DNA of 37,216 nt from Terribacillus saccharophilus (GTDB lineage: Bacteria; Bacillota; Bacilli; Bacillales; Amphibacillaceae), in the NCBI RefSeq assembly GCF_002272075.1, contig NZ_NPBJ01000024.1, forward strand, positions 1 to 37,216, given 5' to 3'. A program made the position numbers and the translations under genes. A model generated the notes under the pieces. That model was given only the letters and a program-made list of their open reading frames with translations. It was not told the DNA's origin and did no database searches. Below are positions 32,802 to 37,216 of the stretch, piece after piece; position 1 is the stretch's first letter, and the number at the start of each line of letters is the position of its first letter.

Positions 32802-34037
32802 TTACTCTTCCTTTACCTCGGTTAACTCCTTCGCAGCTTCATAGAAAATTCCTGTAGCTTTTGCTATGTGCTCCGAGTCCGACCATTCTTCGGGACAGTG
32901 ACTTAACCCTGCCTTACTTGGTATGAATAGCATGCCCACGTCCGTGAAGTCGGAAAAGATCATCGCATCATGTCCTGCTCCGCTATTGATAGAGCAATAC
33001 GATACATTACTTTCCTTGCTCTTATCTTCAAGAAGTGCGCGAATATTTTCATTCAACGCTTTAGGCTGAATATATAGCTGCTCTTCAGCTAGTATCTCAA
33101 TCCCATTCGTTTGATGTGTGTTTATGCATACCTTCATCTTCTCAATCACATTCAGTACATGTTCTTCTTTCCCGGACCGTAAATCGACCGTAAATACAAC
33201 CCTGTCAGGAATGACATTTGCTCCATTCGGAAAAACATTTAGCCGTCCTATAGTGAGAACCGTGCCATTCCCTTCTTCCACAGCAAGTTCAGGCAATTGA
33301 CTGATAATTTTGGCTGCTGCTATCAAAGCATCTGCTCGACGGTCCATTGGAGTAGTCCCTGCATGGCCTGCCCGTCCTTTGACTGTCACTTCGTATTGAG
33401 TCAACCCAACGATTGCATCAACAACACCGATAGGAATATTTTTTTCCTCTAAGATAGGTCCTTGCTCAATATGCAATTCAAGAAATGCTTTCATCGTTTT
33501 TGAGTCTCTTTCTTTTGGAAGCGATGAGTCCAATCCTATTTTTTGCATCGCTTCTACTGTAGAAACTCCATCCCTATCTTTAAGACTAATAAAATCGTCT
33601 TCACTAAGCACACCAGTAATTCCTCGTGAACCCATCAGCCCCCCGCCAAAACGAGATCCTTCTTCTTCCACTAAAGCTACAATTTCAAGCGGATACTTCG
33701 GTTTCAAATCATTTTCTTGAAAAAGATTCGCTACCTCAAGCGCTGCCACTACTCCAGCTGGTCCGTCATACGCTCCTCCGTTTGGCACGGAATCGAAGTG
33801 AGAACCAATCATCACACTAGGTGCATCCTCCAGAGTGCCTTCCAGCTTTCCGAATATATTGCCGAATCCATCTTCGGTTACCGTCAATCCTAATGCTTTC
33901 ATTTGTTCTTTAATATAGTTACGGGCATGGAGGTCCTCCTGGCTGTATGTGAGACGCGTTGTACCTGAACCAGGTGTTGCAGTAAATTGTGCTAAAGCCT
34001 CTATATGCTGTTCAATCCGTTCTTTTGTTTTACTCAA
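32802..34037 (-). CDS. M20-family N-carbamoyl amino acid hydrolase / allantoate amidohydrolase-type enzyme
   Basis: The 411-residue enzyme has the AllC/AmaB pattern: IGSHFDSVPNGGAYDGPAGV with metal His and Asp, VALVEEEGSRFGGGLMGSRGITG with bridging glutamates, LELHIEQGPILEE, GRAGHAGTTPMDRRADA in the lid domain, and SGAGHDAMIF near the end. Such enzymes hydrolyse N-carbamoyl-amino acids, ureidoglycolate or allantoate to release ammonia and CO2; beta-ureidopropionase is a further possibility. No hydantoinase or allantoinase gene is adjacent. It lies 17 nt after a multispanning membrane protein gene, so the pair probably imports and hydrolyses one substrate. Confidence 0.88.
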   Translation of the reverse strand: MSKTKERIEQHIEALAQFTATPGSGTTRLTYSQEDLHARNYIKEQMKALGLTVTEDGFGNIFGKLEGTLEDAPSVMIGSHFDSVPNGGAYDGPAGVVAALEVANLFQENDLKPKYPLEIVALVEEEGSRFGGGLMGSRGITGVLSEDDFISLKDRDGVSTVEAMQKIGLDSSLPKERDSKTMKAFLELHIEQGPILEEKNIPIGVVDAIVGLTQYEVTVKGRAGHAGTTPMDRRADALIAAAKIISQLPELAVEEGNGTVLTIGRLNVFPNGANVIPDRVVFTVDLRSGKEEHVLNVIEKMKVCINTHQTNGIEILAEEQLYIQPKALNENIRALLEDKSKESNVSYCSINSGAGHDAMIFSDFTDVGMLFIPSKAGLSHCPEEWSDSEHIAKATGIFYEAAKELTEVKEE

Positions 34038-34054
34038 GTTATATTCTCTCCCTA

Positions 34055-35248
34055 TTACAAGAAACCAACAAAGATTCCTGCTAGTATGACTGACACGATG
34101 GTTACTGTGATAAAGCCCCCCACAAGCATTGGCGGCAGCATCCGGCTTGTTAATGCTTCTCTTTCCTTTTCATCTTCAGTTAAGGACTTGATTACTTCGT
34201 TTGTGATGATGTAATCCGCTGGGAATCCGTAGAGTGCAGTTAGTGAAACCGCGAATGCCATATTCTTGCTTACTCCTAAAATTTTACCTGCAATAAAAGA
34301 GAAGATGTACATTCCAATCACGCCAATAACAATGGTTCCTACAAGCGGATACAAGATCTGAAGCATCATGCTTGGTGTAGCCTGATTCAATCCGTCAAAG
34401 ATGAACAGCATTAGCACTAAGATTGCAATTCCAAATCCATTTGCCTTTTGCAAGGCTTGCTTTTCAAGGAAACCGACACTAGAGGCAATAACCCCGAATA
34501 ATAAGCAAAGGACGAATGGACTGATTGAAAATAATGGTGCCACCAGAGTAGATACAAGATACGCTGCATAAGAAACTAGCGCCAGCTTGAAAAACTTGAG
34601 GAAATCAGTGTTATATTTTTCAGGCAATCTCCATCTGGAAGGTGCTGCTTCCACAGTAGCAGCTATTTCTTCTTTCGCTTTATCAGTCACGTCTACCTGA
34701 AGCTCACCATTTCGGTAGAGCTTCAGCAGTCGTTTCCCTTCTTTCTTAAGTACAAATGATGTAATTGGATAGCCTGCAAAACCTTGTATCACATAAATGA
34801 CGATAGCAAACACTGCCAAAGATGAAAGACCTGCCTCACCAGCTGCATCAGACATGATCAGAGCAGAAACCACTCCACCTACTAAAGGAGGAATCGCTAC
34901 AACCATTGTTTCAAAACCAAATATGAGTGTTCCAACCGATAGCAGCACAACCACAATTCCCAAAATACCAGACAGTGCAATCACAATCGTTTTCCACTGC
35001 GTTTTCAATTCTTTAATCGACAGCAATGTCCCCATATTGGTAATCAAAAGGTACATCATCATCGTTGCCACAACTGGCGGAACACCAGCCACTGCTACGA
35101 TATCTGCTGGGAAGAAGGTCCAATAACCTACAAGAAATAAAATTGCACATATAAATATAGATGGCACCCAAGCCTTCGTTCGAACAGCGACTAAGTCACC
35201 GATGAATAAAATAAGGGTAAGTATGACTAAAGCTAGCATTTGTGACAT
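34055..35248 (-). CDS. Multispanning membrane transporter-like protein (YhfA-like?)
   Basis: The 397-residue integral membrane protein has about ten to twelve hydrophobic segments and a central cytoplasmic loop (about residues 165-205). Glycine-rich stretches PPLVGGVVSALIMSDAAGEAGLSS and FPADYIITNEV look like substrate/ion re-entrant regions. It resembles uncharacterised Na+/carboxylate-type symporters, perhaps B. subtilis YhfA, but I am not sure of the family. Start ATG 35246-35248 follows TAGGAGACCCCTT; the longer frame has no ribosome site. It precedes the M20 amidohydrolase by 17 nt, which suggests transport of a carbamoylated or acylated amino acid. Confidence 0.75.
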   Translation of the reverse strand: MSQMLALVILTLILFIGDLVAVRTKAWVPSIFICAILFLVGYWTFFPADIVAVAGVPPVVATMMMYLLITNMGTLLSIKELKTQWKTIVIALSGILGIVVVLLSVGTLIFGFETMVVAIPPLVGGVVSALIMSDAAGEAGLSSLAVFAIVIYVIQGFAGYPITSFVLKKEGKRLLKLYRNGELQVDVTDKAKEEIAATVEAAPSRWRLPEKYNTDFLKFFKLALVSYAAYLVSTLVAPLFSISPFVLCLLFGVIASSVGFLEKQALQKANGFGIAILVLMLFIFDGLNQATPSMMLQILYPLVGTIVIGVIGMYIFSFIAGKILGVSKNMAFAVSLTALYGFPADYIITNEVIKSLTEDEKEREALTSRMLPPMLVGGFITVTIVSVILAGIFVGFL

Positions 35249-35322
35249 AAGGGGTCTCCTAACTTCTTGCTGTATTTTTAAAACAAATGAATAAATATTC
35301 AAAATAATAAAGACATGTATGA

Positions 35323-35351
35323 ATAATAATATATTTAAACTTTTCAGTCAA
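35323..35351 (-). promoter_or_regulatory. Sigma-A promoter of the transporter-carbamoylase operon
   Basis: On the minus strand TTGACT (35346-35351), a 17-nt spacer and TATTAT (35323-35328), about 75 nt before the start codon. The rest of 35352-35613 is AT-rich and shows no gene; it must hold the promoter of the divergent aldo/keto reductase gene, which I could not place securely. Confidence 0.65.
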
Positions 35352-35613
35352 TTTAATTTTTTCTTTTTAAATTTCTTTGATACTCTTTTGCATTCTTAGG
35401 ATTCAATCTTTATCCTCCTTACAACTATTTGATTCTGGATTACTCTATATCAGTTAGAAACATTTTATAATTTTTTTCTGTTGAAAAAGATCAGCACGCA
35501 CTACCTCTGCTTGATGTAGAGCTATACGTAAATATCGGCTAGTTTTACAAATTTTATGGTCGGGTATGGTACTTAAGATGCATGATAAAAAAACTTTTAA
35601 TTAGGAGGCAACC

Positions 35614-36684
35614 ATGGAATATATTAATTTAGGCAACTCGGGCCTTCGAGTTCCAAAATATATACTTGGAACTATCCCGTTCAGCGGTACGAATGGCTTT
35701 GAAGCTGCTGGTAATGTAAAAGAAGACGAAGCGCGCAGAATGCTGGATATGTCACTAGAAGCTGGCATCAATATGTTTGATACGGCGAACCTTTATTCCG
35801 AGGGAGATTCAGAACGTGTACTAGGTGCTGCTATCAAGGGACGCCGGGATGAAGTTCTAATCAATTCAAAAACTGGCTTTCCACTTGGAGATGGACCAAA
35901 CGCCGGAGGAGCTTCTCGTATTAATATTGAAGCATCTATCGACCAAACACTGCAGCGTCTTGGTACAGATTATCTTGATTTGTATTTTGTCCATCTTTGG
36001 GACGGTCGCACACCAGTCGAGGAAACAATAGAAACGATGACCAACCTTATCAAAAAAGGGAAAATTCGATATTGGGGCGTTTCTAACTATAGCGGCTGGG
36101 CACTTGCGAGAACTTTCACTGTCGCACAGCAGCCTGGATACACCCCTCCAATTACGCAGCAAATATATTACACACCAGAAGCTCGCGAAGCAGAATATGA
36201 ACTGCTCCCAGCAGGAACCGAACTCGGCATTGGGAACATGATCTGGAGTCCGCTCGGTGAAGGGCTTCTAAACGGAAAGATAGGCCGGAATAAAACAGCA
36301 CCCGAAAACACTCGCCAAGGCGGCGGCTGGTCAGAGCCTTGGGTGCAGGATCAGGAACGACTTTATAAAGTGATTGATGCACTGGAAGAAGTCGCAGCAA
36401 ACCATAATGCTTCTGTGCCTCAAATCACCTATGCATGGATCAGAGACCGTCCAAACGTTGGGCCGATTGTTATTGCAGCACGCAATGAGGAACAATTGAG
36501 GGAAAACATTGCTTCATTTGAAATTAAATTAACACAAGAAGAGCATGACCTTATCGAATCACCTGCACGCCCGGCGCCAATATATCCGCTCTGGCACCGT
36601 GCTATGAGTTCATTTGAGATGGGAAGCCCTGCGGAGATAACGTATTTGCAAGGGTATAAGCAGTCAATGGGTTTGGATGATTAA
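35614..36684 (+). CDS. Aldo/keto reductase
   Basis: The 356-residue protein is an NADPH-dependent AKR with a TIM barrel. The catalytic tetrad is visible: Asp and Tyr in FDTANLYSEGDSE, Lys in NSKTGFPLGDG, His in YFVHLWDG. WSPLGEGLLNGK and the closing VIAARNEEQLRENI (cofactor phosphate binding) are typical of the YajO/potassium-channel-beta-like AKR group. It starts at ATG 35614 after TTAGGAGG. Family substrates are aldehydes and ketones; none can be specified. Single gene between two terminators. Confidence 0.92.
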   Translation: MEYINLGNSGLRVPKYILGTIPFSGTNGFEAAGNVKEDEARRMLDMSLEAGINMFDTANLYSEGDSERVLGAAIKGRRDEVLINSKTGFPLGDGPNAGGASRINIEASIDQTLQRLGTDYLDLYFVHLWDGRTPVEETIETMTNLIKKGKIRYWGVSNYSGWALARTFTVAQQPGYTPPITQQIYYTPEAREAEYELLPAGTELGIGNMIWSPLGEGLLNGKIGRNKTAPENTRQGGGWSEPWVQDQERLYKVIDALEEVAANHNASVPQITYAWIRDRPNVGPIVIAARNEEQLRENIASFEIKLTQEEHDLIESPARPAPIYPLWHRAMSSFEMGSPAEITYLQGYKQSMGLDD

Positions 36685-36700
36685 TTATAAGATGGATGCA

Positions 36701-36748
36701 AAAAGTACTAAATCCAGCACTCGGTTAAAGGCTGGATTTAGTACTTTT
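36701..36748. terminator. Bidirectional terminator after the aldo/keto reductase gene
   Basis: A perfect 18-bp stem, AAAAGTACTAAATCCAGC (36701-36718) with GCTGGATTTAGTACTTTT (36731-36748), and a 12-nt loop. It carries A/T runs at both ends and can also stop the convergent small gene. Confidence 0.9.
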
Positions 36749-36807
36749 ACTAATGATTGTTGCAATGCTGACGTAATTAGTTAATTAATAACAGCAAGCC
36801 TTATATC

Positions 36808-37095
36808 TTAATGTTTATCTTGAATAGAATTAGCTGTACCAGTGAATTCAAATCCATAGAAGTCAGCAGAAACATCTTCTCTCAAAGACCGATTCTCTCT
36901 TAATGCTACTGCTAGAGGTTCCTTCGGATTTAAAGTTTGCCCCGTTTTTATATTCAAATTGATATCTTCACTGGGAAAATATGCTACGAATTTCTCCATG
37001 TCGCATACGGCGATAGATAAATCTGCAGGTATTGATGCTTTTATGATAGGTATTATAGAAATAATACTTTCTAAAGATTCTACTTTGTGAAACAT
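36808..37095 (-). CDS. Small orphan protein resembling the N-terminal sensor part of soluble chemoreceptors
   Basis: The 95-residue protein starts at ATG 37093-37095 after TGGAGAAG. The pattern ESIISIIPIIKASIPADLSIAVCDMEKFVAYFPSEDINLNIKTGQ, then P-x-x-AVALRENRSL, recalls the ~100-residue sensor region that precedes the signalling domain in cytoplasmic methyl-accepting chemotaxis proteins such as B. subtilis YfmS. Here the reading frame stops at 36808, and no signalling helix hairpin follows on this strand. It is thus either a stand-alone domain or a truncated receptor. The resemblance is from memory and moderate. Confidence 0.5.
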   Translation of the reverse strand: MFHKVESLESIISIIPIIKASIPADLSIAVCDMEKFVAYFPSEDINLNIKTGQTLNPKEPLAVALRENRSLREDVSADFYGFEFTGTANSIQDKH

Positions 37096-37153
37096 ATAAA
37101 GACTTCTCCATTCCCTATTTTTATATAAATTTCTTCAATTTGCCAACTAGAAT

Positions 37154-37185
37154 CAAAAAAAGAGACTTAGGATATTATCCTAAGT
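37154..37185 (-). terminator. Terminator of a minus-strand gene entering from the right edge
   Basis: On the minus strand GGACTTAGGAT (37175-37185 region) with ATCCTAAGTC forms a 10-bp hairpin followed by seven U (37154-37160). A minus-strand frame from the window end stops at TGA 37189-37191 just before it (…TNHRNAKR), so a gene probably ends here, but too little is present to name it. Confidence 0.75.
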
Positions 37186-37216
37186 CCTTCATCGCTTGGC
37201 ATTACGATGATTTGTG

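Overview
The window looks like chromosome of a low-to-moderate G+C Gram-positive bacterium of the family Bacillaceae. The reasons are strong Shine-Dalgarno sequences, frequent TTG and GTG starts, S-box (SAM-I) riboswitches, a catabolite-response (cre) element, the Bacillus-type LipM/LipA lipoate route, a sortase-anchored nucleotidase, and proteins closest in style to B. subtilis YxjG/H, YjhB, MetI and MetC. A halotolerant genus such as Terribacillus or Oceanobacillus is my guess only. I see no rRNA, tRNA, CRISPR array, insertion sequence or phage genes.

Layout. (1) 1-2.4 kb: a VOC-fold protein, a small exported protein behind a perfect 11-bp tandem repeat, and a DMT-family permease. (2) 2.5-7.6 kb, minus strand: a complete sorbitol (glucitol) operon, regulator-gutM-srlA-srlE-srlB-srlD-fructose-6-phosphate aldolase, with a sigma-A promoter overlapped by a cre-like site and closed by a terminator. 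(3) 7.6-9.4 kb, minus: lipM-lipA. (4) 9.6-10.1 kb: a hexapeptide acetyltransferase. (5) 10.1-13.8 kb, minus: metI-metC-yxjG-like methionine operon behind a SAM riboswitch. (6) 13.9-20.9 kb, plus: a second SAM riboswitch driving an M20 amidohydrolase and a complete Dpp/Opp-type ABC importer. (7) 20.9-24.3 kb, minus: a histidine phosphatase, a 0.6-kb region without a clear gene, then NUDIX, nitronate monooxygenase and VOC genes. (8) 24.5-26.3 kb, minus: a fused ATP-dependent dihydroxyacetone kinase (DhaK-DhaL). (9) 26.3-27.7 kb, plus: a third SAM riboswitch and an SfnG-type dimethylsulfone monooxygenase. (10) 27.7-37.2 kb: GNAT acetyltransferase, zincin-like protein, DUF4317 protein, cell-wall 5'-nucleotidase, an M20 carbamoylase/allantoate-amidohydrolase-type enzyme with a multispanning membrane partner, an aldo/keto reductase, and a small orphan sensor-like protein.

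Two themes link the genes. The first is sulfur and methionine: three independent SAM riboswitches lie within 13 kb, two of them back to back in divergent orientation. They govern methionine synthesis (MetI, MetC, MetE-like), an uptake-plus-deacylation operon, and release of sulfur from an organosulfone. This predicts a methionine-starvation response combining biosynthesis, scavenging of acylated or peptide-bound sulfur amino acids, and use of oxidised organosulfur. The second is sugar: the sorbitol operon ends with an aldolase carrying the residues of fructose-6-phosphate aldolase rather than transaldolase. It would split the operon's product into glyceraldehyde-3-phosphate and dihydroxyacetone, and a dihydroxyacetone kinase is encoded 18 kb away. 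This suggests a route that bypasses phosphofructokinase. Functions are assigned by reading motifs and remembered family resemblance; no database search was run.
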